This document shows, piece after piece, positions 1 through 7,222 of a DNA stretch of 64,000 nt. Origin of the DNA: Affinundibacterium flavidum (lineage in GTDB: Bacteria > Pseudomonadota > Gammaproteobacteria > Burkholderiales > Burkholderiaceae_D); contig NZ_JACOGA010000017.1 of the NCBI RefSeq assembly GCF_014284175.1, positions 1-64,000 on the forward strand, written 5' to 3'. Under the pieces are notes generated by a model. That model saw only the letters and a program-made list of their open reading frames with translations. It had not been told where the DNA came from and searched no databases. The position numbers and the translations under genes are program-made. The stretch's first letter is position 1; every line of letters starts with the position of its first letter.

Positions 1-108
1 AAACCTCCCATGGTCATTATTGGTGCCATGATGAGAAAACTCATTCATGTCGCATTTGGCGTACTAAAATCCGGCAAGCCTTTCGATTCAAGCTTGCATT
101 CTGCTTGA
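1..108 (+). CDS. IS110-family transposase, C-terminal end only (5' part outside window)
   Basis: Reading from base 1 in frame, the sequence encodes about 35 residues ending at TGA 106-108. It contains IIGAMMRKLIHVAFGVLK followed by SGKPFD, the usual C-terminal tail of IS110/IS1111-type DEDD transposases (the Tnp_IS110/transposase_20 end: a hydrophobic MRK-L helix, then a short 'SGKPF' tail). The rest lies upstream of the window, so completeness cannot be judged. The stop lies 64 bp before the first REP palindrome at 173. IS110-type elements lack normal terminal repeats and often sit in or next to repeated palindromes, which fits the location. The call rests on a short but characteristic tail. 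Confidence 0.75.
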   Translation, partial: KPPMVIIGAMMRKLIHVAFGVLKSGKPFDSSLHSA

Positions 109-172
109 CTCGGATAACAGTATCTACTAGAAATCCTTAAGTCTCCAACCTATTACAGGCGGCCTTGAGCCC

Positions 173-258
173 GTAGGGCGCGCCGTGCGCACCAGATCTT
201 TATCTCAGTCCTCAAAGTCGATCCTTGCTCAATCATTGGTGCGCATGGCGCACCGTAC
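173..258. repeat. Inverted pair of REP palindromes upstream of the RAYT gene
   Basis: Two 22-bp copies face each other. One is at 173-194 (starts GTAGGGCGCGCC, ends GCGCACCA) and the other, in the opposite orientation, is at 237-258 (starts TGGTGCGC, ends GCACCGTAC). Each copy is itself an imperfect hairpin (GGTGCGC...GCGCACC type). The same unit occurs twice more at 874-895 and 937-958, so the RAYT gene is bracketed by a REP pair on each side. Such inverted REP doublets (BIME/REPIN) are the known substrates of RAYT enzymes. Confidence 0.8.
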
Positions 259-331
259 AAGGTAAAATTACTAATATTAATTGACTAAAATTTAATATTG
301 AAGCACTCTTCATATTTTTTAGCATTAAGCC

Positions 332-877
332 ATGTCCAACTATCGACGCGCCTACACTCCCGGTGCGAGCTATTTTTTTACCGTCGTCAGCCATGCACGC
401 AAACCCGTCTTTTTAGAAGAACGAATTCGTCAAGCATTGCGCGAGGCAATTACATCAACGCGAATTCATTACCCATTTATTATCGATGCATGGGTCCTAT
501 TGCCTGATCACATGCATTGCATCTGGACCTTGCCAAACAATGACCATCGATTCTCAAATCGCTGGGGCATGATCAAACGGCAGGTTTCTCAAGCATGTGC
601 TGGAAATGTTCCACCGCCTCATTTATCCATTTCCCGCAACAAGCGAAGGGAAAGCGGCTTATGGCAACGAAGATTCTGGGAACACCAAATCCGTGATGAA
701 AATGATTTCCAACGTCATGTTGATTATATTCATTGGAACCCTGTGAAACATCAACACGTGAGCAACGTCGTTGATTGGCCTTATTCCAGTTTTCATCGCT
801 ATGTCAAAACTGGACTATTGCCACACAACTGGGGAGCGGCGTCTGACGAAAACAGCAAATTTAATTTCGGCGAGTAG
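332..877 (+). CDS. REP-associated tyrosine transposase (RAYT, Y1_Tnp/IS200-like)
   Basis: 181-residue single-domain HUH endonuclease of the Y1 transposase superfamily. Visible motifs are the HUH pair His-Met-His at about residues 60-62 (in LLPDHMHCIWTLP) and the nucleophile Tyr at about residue 132 in DYIHWNPVKH, a signature of RAYTs. RAYTs are domesticated or semi-mobile relatives of IS200/IS605 TnpA that cut and join REP hairpins. They are usually single-copy and not flanked by IS ends. REP pairs lie on both sides (173-258 and 874-958), and the TAG stop at 875-877 is inside the third REP. No frameshift is seen, so the gene is probably functional. Confidence 0.93.
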   Translation: MSNYRRAYTPGASYFFTVVSHARKPVFLEERIRQALREAITSTRIHYPFIIDAWVLLPDHMHCIWTLPNNDHRFSNRWGMIKRQVSQACAGNVPPPHLSISRNKRRESGLWQRRFWEHQIRDENDFQRHVDYIHWNPVKHQHVSNVVDWPYSSFHRYVKTGLLPHNWGAASDENSKFNFGE

Positions 878-958
878 GGTGCGCCGTGCGCACCAAAACA
901 TCATCGCAATCACCGACACCAGTCGCTACTGAGACGTGGTGCGCGCGGCGCACCCTAC
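874..958. repeat. Inverted pair of REP palindromes downstream of the RAYT gene
   Basis: Copies at 874-895 (GTAGGGTGCGCC then GTGCGCACCA) and at 937-958 (TGGTGCGCGCGG then CGCACCCTAC) are reverse complements with one mismatch. They match the upstream pair at all but one or two positions. The first copy contains the RAYT stop codon. The spacer between copies is 41 bp, against 42 bp in the upstream pair, so the two doublets have nearly the same architecture. Confidence 0.85.
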
Positions 959-1088
959 GGGGAGCATCCGTGGATTCTGATAACGATCTCAAGAATCTGC
1001 GCTCTTGTGTGTATATCTTGTTCTCGGTCAATACACAACTGGGTGTTTGAGATTAAGCTAGTCGTAATTTAATCGTTCAACCACTGTC

Positions 1089-2234
1089 ATGAAACGCCTA
1101 GCCCTCGCCCCTCACCGCCTGTATTTCTTTCTTGGTGCCATTGCTGTTTTGATTTTGTTTTCTTGGTGGTGGTTGCATGTGCAAAGCGGTCGCAGCTTGG
1201 CTGTGCCTTTGCACGCTTTGTTGATGCCTTTAGGCGTGTTTCCTCTGTTTATTTTGGGCTTCACTTTTACCGCTGGACCAAAGTGGTTGGCAGTGGATGA
1301 ACCTCCGCATAATTTCTTACTGCATGGTGGTACTTATTTTGGTGGTTTGGTGTTGGTCTTGATCGCCTCGACTTTGGAGTTACCACCTCTGCGTATGTCG
1401 GGCTTTGCGCTGATGTTGGCGGCGTGGTGTGCGGTGACTTTGCGTTGGGCGCGGCTGGTGATTCATAGTCAGGTCAAAGATAAACGCCATCCGCAAGCTT
1501 TGCTACTGGCAATGTCAGGTGGCGTGTTAGCGATAATCTCCGCATTTTTGTGGAGCGCAGGCCTGAATGATGCTTGGATTGCGGCACGTCAGCTCGCTTT
1601 CTTTGCCTTCCTCTTGCCAGTGTTTTTGACGGTCTGTCATCGTATGTTGCCCTTCTTTAGCAGCAATGTGATCAAGCCTTATGCGATGTGGCGTCCTTAT
1701 TGGCTGTTGGCTACTTGGATCGCTGCTTGTTGGGGACTCGCGATTGCAGGCATTTTGGGTGCGCATGTTGTTGAAGCCCTAATCGCCAGCTTACTCAGTT
1801 TAAGTTTTGCAAATACTTCGTGGCGCTGGGGTTTGTTCCGCAGCTTGCAAAATCGCTTATTGGCGATGTTGCATCTGTCGTTTGCCTGGCTAGCGATTGT
1901 GTTCGCATTGCAAGCAGCAAGTGCATTTGGCGCGCAAATTGGTTCTGCGATGGTGCATGCATTAGCTTTGGGCTTTATGGGAACCATGCTGGTTGGCTTT
2001 GTCAGCCGTGTGAGTTTTGGTCATAGTGGCCGTCCTTTGCAGGTCAACAATTTGTTATGGGCGATTTATCTGGCCTTGCATGTTGCTGCTTTATTGCGCG
2101 TCGCTGCCAGCGTGACGGCGATTCCACAGATGATGACGCTGTCAGCTAGCGTCTGGCTGGTATTGCTACTGACTTGGGTGGGCTTGATGCTGCCGATTTA
2201 TGTGAATGCCCGCGCGGATGGCCAACCCGGCTAA
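1089..2234 (+). CDS. nnrS: NnrS family membrane protein
   Basis: 381-residue polytopic membrane protein with about 12 hydrophobic segments along its length. The NnrS family (PF05940) hallmarks are present: a long hydrophobic N-terminal region with FTAGPKWL near residue 60, and HRMLPFFS near residue 183. NnrS proteins are heme- and copper-containing membrane proteins found with denitrification genes, and they protect cells against nitrosative stress. No nitric oxide reductase or nitrite reductase gene is in this window. I saw no convincing FNR/NNR-type TTGAT-N4-ATCAA box in the 130 bp upstream. ATG 1089 is the only sensible start. The gene is probably monocistronic, because the next gene has its own repeat-rich leader. 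Confidence 0.9.
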   Translation: MKRLALAPHRLYFFLGAIAVLILFSWWWLHVQSGRSLAVPLHALLMPLGVFPLFILGFTFTAGPKWLAVDEPPHNFLLHGGTYFGGLVLVLIASTLELPPLRMSGFALMLAAWCAVTLRWARLVIHSQVKDKRHPQALLLAMSGGVLAIISAFLWSAGLNDAWIAARQLAFFAFLLPVFLTVCHRMLPFFSSNVIKPYAMWRPYWLLATWIAACWGLAIAGILGAHVVEALIASLLSLSFANTSWRWGLFRSLQNRLLAMLHLSFAWLAIVFALQAASAFGAQIGSAMVHALALGFMGTMLVGFVSRVSFGHSGRPLQVNNLLWAIYLALHVAALLRVAASVTAIPQMMTLSASVWLVLLLTWVGLMLPIYVNARADGQPG

Positions 2235-2254
2235 TAGCACTGTCTTCAGTCAGA

Positions 2255-2328
2255 AATATCCGGTGCAAATATCCGGTGCCATAGCGTTTTCACATTCAAC
2301 ATCAATATGCACCGGAATGCACCGGAAT
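2255..2328. repeat. Paired direct repeats forming an inverted structure upstream of the aminotransferase gene
   Basis: AATATCCGGTGC occurs twice in tandem at 2255-2266 and 2268-2279. It is followed, after about 29 bp, by two tandem copies of GCACCGGAAT at 2309-2318 and 2319-2328, which are its near reverse complement. The block can fold as a bulged hairpin or act as a multi-site operator. It ends 44 bp before the preferred start of the next gene. The ATG at 2307 would put the second half inside the protein, which is one reason to prefer the ATG at 2373. Confidence 0.6.
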
Positions 2329-2372
2329 CATGTTATGTTTATGCCCGTTCCCACTCTGGCATTTACCTACTC

Positions 2373-3623
2373 ATGCAAGCTTTGTCCTCCAAAGAAATCA
2401 GCGCGGTTCGTGCTGAATTTCCCGCCCTACAAATTCCCAATCAATGTATCTTCCTCGATAATGCTGGCGGCTCTCAGGTCTTGAAACGTGTCGCCAATCG
2501 CATTCATGATTATTTGTTGAGCTCTAGCGTACAACTAGGCGCGACATACGCAACGTCCACCACAGCAAGCGCACGCGTGACAGAGGCCAGACAAGCCATT
2601 GCTGAGCTCATCAATGCCGCGGATGATCGTGAAGTGGTGATGGGTGGTTCGACCACGGGTCTGATGTTTCAACTGATACAGGCTATCCTGCCCAATGTTC
2701 ATGCAGGCGATGAAATCATCCTCACAAACACGGATCACGAAGCGAATATCGGTGCCTGGAAGCGCCTGCAACAAGCTGGTGCCGTCATCAAAATCTGGCA
2801 GGTGAATCCAGAAACTTTGCAACTCGACTTAAACGATTTAGAAAAATTACTGAGCACCAACACCAAATGGTTGGCGATGACTTATGCATCGAATGTACTC
2901 GGCACAATTAATCCAATTGCTGAAGTTGCCCGTCGTGTGCATGCGGTTGGTGGCCGTGTCTGCGTCGATGCGGTAGCGTATGCACCACATCGTCTAGTCG
3001 ATGTACAAGCCAGCGGCGCTGATGTATTGGTCTTTAGTTTTTATAAGGTATTTGGCCCGCACTATGCGGTATTGTGGGGTCGGTTCGAGCTCTTGCAGAG
3101 TCTCGCGAATTTAAATCATTTCTTTATCGCGGAAGACAATCTGCCGTACAAACTACAACCGGGCAATGTGAATTTTGAATTGTCGTACGGCTGCCAAGGA
3201 ATCACCGATTACCTGGTAGCGATGGGTGAGCAATTTGGCGGAAGCGGCAAGCGCCGTCAATTAATGCAATACGCGTTTGATAAATTTGAAGCACACGAAA
3301 ATTATTTGGCGCAACGATTACTGGATTTCTTAAATTCGAAATCCAGTGTGCGCATCATCGGGATGCGGCAAGTTCATGAAGGCGACGCTAGTCGTGTACC
3401 GACGATCAGTTTTATCGTAGAAAATACGCAATCGGAAACTATCGTAAAACACATCGATCAATTTAATATCGGCATACGCTTTGGCGATTTTTATGCGCGA
3501 CATTTGATCGAGGCCTTAAATCTGCAACAGTACGGTGGAGTCGTGCGAGTATCGATTGCGCATTACAATACGGTAGAAGAAATCGCGCTATTGATATCGC
3601 ACCTGAACACGATTATTCCTTAA
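2373..3623 (+). CDS. Cysteine desulfurase-like class V aminotransferase (VC1184-type)
   Basis: 416-residue fold-type I PLP enzyme of the class V aminotransferase/cysteine desulfurase-like group (TIGR01976-like). Visible features are the N-terminal FLDNAGGSQ, the phosphate-binding GGSTTGLMFQL, TNTDHEANIGAWKRL, the cofactor Asp in CVDAVAYAPHR, and the Schiff-base Lys in FSFYKVFGPHYAVLWG (about residue 225). It differs from IscS/SufS in the lysine region and lacks their neighbours, so an iron-sulfur role is not implied; the substrate is unknown. An ATG at 2307 would add 22 residues encoded by the inverted repeat block, so the start at 2373 is chosen. The 5'-nucleotidase begins 18 bp after the stop, suggesting a shared transcript. 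Confidence 0.85.
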   Translation: MQALSSKEISAVRAEFPALQIPNQCIFLDNAGGSQVLKRVANRIHDYLLSSSVQLGATYATSTTASARVTEARQAIAELINAADDREVVMGGSTTGLMFQLIQAILPNVHAGDEIILTNTDHEANIGAWKRLQQAGAVIKIWQVNPETLQLDLNDLEKLLSTNTKWLAMTYASNVLGTINPIAEVARRVHAVGGRVCVDAVAYAPHRLVDVQASGADVLVFSFYKVFGPHYAVLWGRFELLQSLANLNHFFIAEDNLPYKLQPGNVNFELSYGCQGITDYLVAMGEQFGGSGKRRQLMQYAFDKFEAHENYLAQRLLDFLNSKSSVRIIGMRQVHEGDASRVPTISFIVENTQSETIVKHIDQFNIGIRFGDFYARHLIEALNLQQYGGVVRVSIAHYNTVEEIALLISHLNTIIP

Positions 3624-3641
3624 TGTAAAGATATTCCAGCC

Positions 3642-4541
3642 ATGCCCTATTCACTCGACAAATTATTGGTTATTGGGATTTCATCACGTGCCCTATTTAA
3701 CTTGGAAGCGGAGGAAGCAATTTTCCAACAGCAAGGATTAGACGCTTATCGCCAGCATCAATTAGCGCATGAAAACGAAATTCTCAAACCTGGCGCTGGC
3801 TTCGCCTTAGTCAAAGCTTTACTCAAACTTAATCAACTGACACCTGACAAAAGATTGGTTGAAGTCGTCATTATGTCGCGTAACTCTTCCGAGACTTCCT
3901 TACGCATCTTTAATTCTATCGAACATTACGGCTTAGATATCAGTCGCGCTGCTTTAGCGGGCGGTGCCTCTTTATCACCGTACTTACAAGCCTTTAATGT
4001 CAGTCTGTTTTTGTCCTTGCACGAAGACGATGTACAAGCGGCGATCAATGCTGGTGTCGCATCCGCACTGCTGTATCAATTGGCAGAAAACGTCGCTGAC
4101 CTTGATCAGATTCGCATTGCCTTTGACGGCGATGCCGTGATTTTTTCGGATGAAGCAGAAAAAATCTATCAATCAGATGGCATAGAAGCCTTTGAACAAC
4201 ACGAGCGCGAGAATGCGAAAAAGCCCTTACCTGAAGGCCCATTCGCCCGCTTGCTGGTCGCACTTTCATATATTCAAAATAATTTCAAAGCGCCCGATGG
4301 TCGTGCTTTACCTCTGCGAACTGCTCTAGTAACTGCCCGCTCATCACCAGCACACGAACGAGTGATACGCACTTTGCGCGCTTGGAATATCGCGATTGAT
4401 GAAACCTTCTTCATGGGCGGCGTGAATAAATCCGCGGTGCTGGCGGCATTTAAGCCGCATATGTTTTTTGACGATCAGCACGGACATTGCATGCATGCCT
4501 CCAGCGTGGTGCCGACAGGTCGCGTCCCTTATAAACAATAA
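3642..4541 (+). CDS. 5'-nucleotidase (cytosolic cN-I type, PF06189)
   Basis: 299-residue soluble protein matching the 5'-nucleotidase family that includes vertebrate cN-I. Motifs are the N-terminal VIGISSRALFNLE, a central Asp-rich AFDGDAVIFSDEAEKIY, LVTARSSPAHERVIRTLR, and the C-terminal FFMGGVNKSAVLAAFKPHMFFDDQ. These resemble HAD-like motifs II to IV. The expected reaction is hydrolysis of nucleoside 5'-monophosphates to nucleoside plus phosphate in the cytoplasm. It lies 18 bp after the class V aminotransferase gene and 18 bp before the GNAT gene. The three are probably cotranscribed, but no shared pathway is evident. Confidence 0.88.
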   Translation: MPYSLDKLLVIGISSRALFNLEAEEAIFQQQGLDAYRQHQLAHENEILKPGAGFALVKALLKLNQLTPDKRLVEVVIMSRNSSETSLRIFNSIEHYGLDISRAALAGGASLSPYLQAFNVSLFLSLHEDDVQAAINAGVASALLYQLAENVADLDQIRIAFDGDAVIFSDEAEKIYQSDGIEAFEQHERENAKKPLPEGPFARLLVALSYIQNNFKAPDGRALPLRTALVTARSSPAHERVIRTLRAWNIAIDETFFMGGVNKSAVLAAFKPHMFFDDQHGHCMHASSVVPTGRVPYKQ

Positions 4542-4559
4542 TCATTTGAAGACTTTAAT

Positions 4560-5021
4560 ATGGAAATCAAACTCGATGATTTGAGCGGCAAGGAAATCAC
4601 CGCTTTAATTCAATTTCACCTAAATAATATGGCGGAAATTTCACCGCCAGAAAGCTGCCATGCGCTGAGCGTCGACAGCCTTAAAAGCGACAACATCAGC
4701 GTCTGGAGTGCTTGGAAAAATGGCGAATTATTAGGCTGTGGTGCGTTGATGGAATTAGATACTCTGCACGCAGAAATCAAATCAATGCGCACCGTCACCG
4801 CTCATCTCGGTAAAGGCGTTGCGGCACACTTATTGCAGCACTTAGTCAAAGTTGCCGAACAGCGCGGCTATCAACGTCTGAGCTTGGAAACTGGCACGGT
4901 CACCGAATTTTTACACGCGCGCAAACTATATGAAAAATTCGGATTTGTCGAATGCGGCCCTTTTGCCGATTATGTACTTGATCCACTGAGTTATTTCATG
5001 ACAAAAACACTAGCCACCTAG
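4560..5021 (+). CDS. GNAT family N-acetyltransferase
   Basis: 153-residue GNAT-fold protein. The central strand and acetyl-CoA pyrophosphate loop are visible as EIKSMRTVTAHLGKGVAAHLLQHLV (residues about 77-101; the loop is HLGKGVAAHLL). Next come LSLETG and FLHARKLYEKFGF, the usual C-terminal strand-helix with a catalytic-type Tyr. It resembles the YsnE/PhnO-like small acetyltransferases; the substrate is unknown. It starts 18 bp after the nucleotidase stop. Reasons to keep it separate from the downstream cluster are the 213-bp spacer after it and the candidate promoter there. Confidence 0.85.
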   Translation: MEIKLDDLSGKEITALIQFHLNNMAEISPPESCHALSVDSLKSDNISVWSAWKNGELLGCGALMELDTLHAEIKSMRTVTAHLGKGVAAHLLQHLVKVAEQRGYQRLSLETGTVTEFLHARKLYEKFGFVECGPFADYVLDPLSYFMTKTLAT

Positions 5022-5107
5022 CTAGCAAATATTCTCGATTTTTAGGGAAATCCGGAGCAAAACTCGGCTTTGGTTCCTTTTTTTCATCAAGTCATAACTT
5101 TATGTCC

Positions 5108-5137
5108 TTTGTTGCTTCAAAGTGAATTGGCTACACT
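5108..5137 (+). promoter_or_regulatory. Candidate sigma-70 promoter for the hydroxylysine-type cluster
   Basis: TTTGTT at 5108-5113 and TACACT at 5132-5137 are separated by 18 bp. They lie about 100 bp before the dehydrogenase start in a spacer that follows an unrelated operon. The match is weak in the -35 box; this is inference from position and sequence only. Confidence 0.3.
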
Positions 5138-5234
5138 AGAATACAAGAGGATAATTCAAGTGCTTAAATTGCCAGAAATGACATTCATCTATCACCTTGT
5201 GACCGCCTACGGTATTAATCAATAGAGAAATAAT

Positions 5235-6761
5235 ATGACAACCAACATCCACACCCTACTCGCCGATCTCGGCGTTAATGTCGCTGACTATCAAGGACAA
5301 GACCTACACAGTATTTCGCCAATTAATGGCTTGCCACTCATGAGCTTGCGTGCCGACACAGCAGATCAAGTAAAGCAAAAAATTGACCGCGCCCACGCCG
5401 CCTTTCTGGAGTGGCGTAAAGTGCCTGCACCGCGTCGTGGCGAATTAATCCGTTTATTCGGTGAAGAATTACGCACGCACAAGGCTGCCTTAGGTCAAAT
5501 CGTGACCTTAGAAGCGGGCAAGATTTTGCAAGAAGGTTTGGGTGAAGTGCAAGAAATGATCGACATCTGCGACTTCGCGGTGGGACTGTCGCGCCAATTA
5601 TATGGTTTGACAATTGCCTCTGAGCGTCCGGGACATCGCATGATGGAAGTCTGGCATCCAATCGGCGTCGTGGGTGTGATTTCCGCCTTTAACTTCCCGG
5701 TTGCCGTCTGGGCTTGGAATGCAGCACTTGCCTTTGTCTGCGGCAATAGTGTGACTTGGAAGCCTTCCGAAAAAACACCTTTAACGGCAGTCGCTACCCA
5801 TGCCTTATTCATGAAAGCTGTCGCACGTTTCAATGCGACTAGTGCTACTGGAAATGATGCACCAGAAGGTTTAGCTGAATTGATCATAGGAGCACGTGAC
5901 ACTGGCGCACAAATGGTAGAAGACAAACGTGTCGCCCTAGTATCTGCCACCGGCAGTACACGTATGGGACGTCAGGTAGCCGAAGTATGTGCCAAACGTT
6001 TGACGCGTACCATATTAGAATTAGGCGGCAACAACGCTATGATCGTTGCTCCAAGTGCTGATCTGGAAATGGCGGTACGCGCGATTACCTTCTCTGCCGT
6101 CGGTACTGCAGGTCAGCGCTGCACGACCTTGCGTCGCTTATTTGTCCATGACAGTATTTACGATACGCTCGTACCACGTTTAAAGAAAATCTACGAAGCG
6201 CTACCTATCGGCAATCCTTTAGAAAAATCTACACTGATCGGTCCGTTGGTTGATCAGGCCGCTTACGAGGCAATGCAAACTGCATTGACTGCAGCAAAAG
6301 CAGACCAAGGCAAGGTCTTTGGTGGTGAGCGCGTTGTCGTTGCGGGCGCTGAGTCGGGCTACTATGTACGTCCTTCTATCGTCGAAATGCCTAGCCAGAC
6401 AGCGCATATGCATCACGAAGTATTCGCACCAATTATGTATGTCGTCCGCTACACCGATTTACAGCAAGCGATCAACTGGAACAATGAAGTACCACAAGGT
6501 TTGTCCTCCAGCATATTCACTACCGATATGCGCGAAGCGGAATTATTCATGTCAGACGTCGGCAGCGACTGCGGCATCGCCAACGTCAACATCGGCCCGT
6601 CAGGCGCAGAGATTGGCGGTGCATTTGGCGGCGAAAAAGATACCGGCGGCGGTCGTGAATCTGGATCGGATGCATGGAAAGCGTATATGCGTCGTTCTAC
6701 GAATACGGTCAACTACAGCCATTCTTTACCTTTGGCGCAGGGTATTAGTTTTGATATTTAA
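5235..6761 (+). CDS. amaB: ALDH7 (antiquitin-type) 2-aminoadipate-6-semialdehyde dehydrogenase
   Basis: 508-residue NAD-dependent aldehyde dehydrogenase very close to the ALDH7/antiquitin family. Motifs include EVQEMIDICDFAVGLSR, GVISAFNFPVAVWAWN, the general-base Glu in ILELGGNNAMIV (about residue 262) and the catalytic Cys in TAGQRCTTLRRLF (about residue 295). The C-terminal signature GGAFGGEKDTGGGRESGSDAW is shared with animal ALDH7A1, as is an ending like SLPLAQGISF. The expected reaction is oxidation of 2-aminoadipate-6-semialdehyde to 2-aminoadipate in lysine or hydroxylysine catabolism. The two following genes encode a kinase and a phospho-lyase that would produce exactly this semialdehyde from 5-hydroxylysine. 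No lysine 6-aminotransferase or saccharopine enzymes are seen nearby. Confidence 0.9.
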   Translation: MTTNIHTLLADLGVNVADYQGQDLHSISPINGLPLMSLRADTADQVKQKIDRAHAAFLEWRKVPAPRRGELIRLFGEELRTHKAALGQIVTLEAGKILQEGLGEVQEMIDICDFAVGLSRQLYGLTIASERPGHRMMEVWHPIGVVGVISAFNFPVAVWAWNAALAFVCGNSVTWKPSEKTPLTAVATHALFMKAVARFNATSATGNDAPEGLAELIIGARDTGAQMVEDKRVALVSATGSTRMGRQVAEVCAKRLTRTILELGGNNAMIVAPSADLEMAVRAITFSAVGTAGQRCTTLRRLFVHDSIYDTLVPRLKKIYEALPIGNPLEKSTLIGPLVDQAAYEAMQTALTAAKADQGKVFGGERVVVAGAESGYYVRPSIVEMPSQTAHMHHEVFAPIMYVVRYTDLQQAINWNNEVPQGLSSSIFTTDMREAELFMSDVGSDCGIANVNIGPSGAEIGGAFGGEKDTGGGRESGSDAWKAYMRRSTNTVNYSHSLPLAQGISFDI

Positions 6762-6936
6762 TATTTGATAGAGAAGTCGTTTAAAAACTTGAACCGCAGA
6801 GTACGTGGGGGATATTGTTTTCAATTCCAAGTAAGCGTTTGAAATTTGTGTAATCGTTGGGTGGCGCCCTTCTTCCGCTGGGGACGATGTAATTTGTGTG
6901 TGGCAGAAAATGGGATAAGAATTGCGAATGTTTCAG

Positions 6937-7017
6937 GTGTAGCGGGGACTTCGAGGCACATGTGCCTCGCCCGCGAAACGATTTGCGCTCAGCAGCGCAA
7001 ATGCGCCCTGCAAGGGA
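6937..7017. repeat. 81-nt double-hairpin repeat, copy 1 (stems variable, framework conserved)
   Basis: The order is: framework GTGTAGCGGGGACTTC, a 16-nt perfect palindrome GAGGCACATGTGCCTC, framework GCCCGCGAAAC, a 23-nt hairpin with a 9-bp stem (ATTTGCGCT/AGCGCAAAT) and 4-nt loop, then framework GCGCCCTGCAAGGGA. A second copy of the same length lies at 28091-28171. It has nearly identical framework blocks but different stem sequences that still pair. This copy sits in the 461-bp gap between the dehydrogenase and kinase genes. Many apparent short reading frames cross it on both strands, none convincing. Confidence 0.75.
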
Positions 7018-7115
7018 AGCGAGTTTTCGCAATTCCCCATTTTTTGACATGCACAAATTATGCTGAAGCGTAGCGTAAGCACCCGAAGGGCAAGTCTGCG
7101 GTCGCCTTTCTTTTG

Positions 7116-7149
7116 CTTCCTTTTCTTTGGCGAAGCAAAGAAAAGGAAG
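7116..7149. repeat. Long perfect hairpin in the dehydrogenase-kinase spacer
   Basis: CTTCCTTTTCTTTG (7116-7129) pairs perfectly over 14 bp with 7136-7149 around the loop GCGAAG. It is followed by a GC-rich palindromic stretch (GCCGGGCCACCCCCGGC). There is no T-run after it on the plus strand, so it is not an ordinary terminator for the dehydrogenase gene. The rest of the 6762-7222 spacer holds copy 1 of the 81-nt repeat and no supported gene. From memory, this purine/pyrimidine hairpin type recurs in intergenic regions of related proteobacteria, so it may be a dispersed repeat. Confidence 0.6.
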
Positions 7150-7222
7150 TGGCTGCCGGGCCACCCCCGGCTTAGTTCTACGAAGTGCGAACATTTCAAG
7201 TAACACCAAAAGTAAACCAACA

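Noticed and set aside
2307..2372. Upstream start for the class V aminotransferase
   Set aside because: The extra 22 residues are encoded by the inverted repeat block and are not part of the family N-terminus.
2373..3623. Iron-sulfur cluster cysteine desulfurase IscS/SufS
   Set aside because: The lysine region and context lack IscS/SufS features and no isc/suf genes are adjacent.
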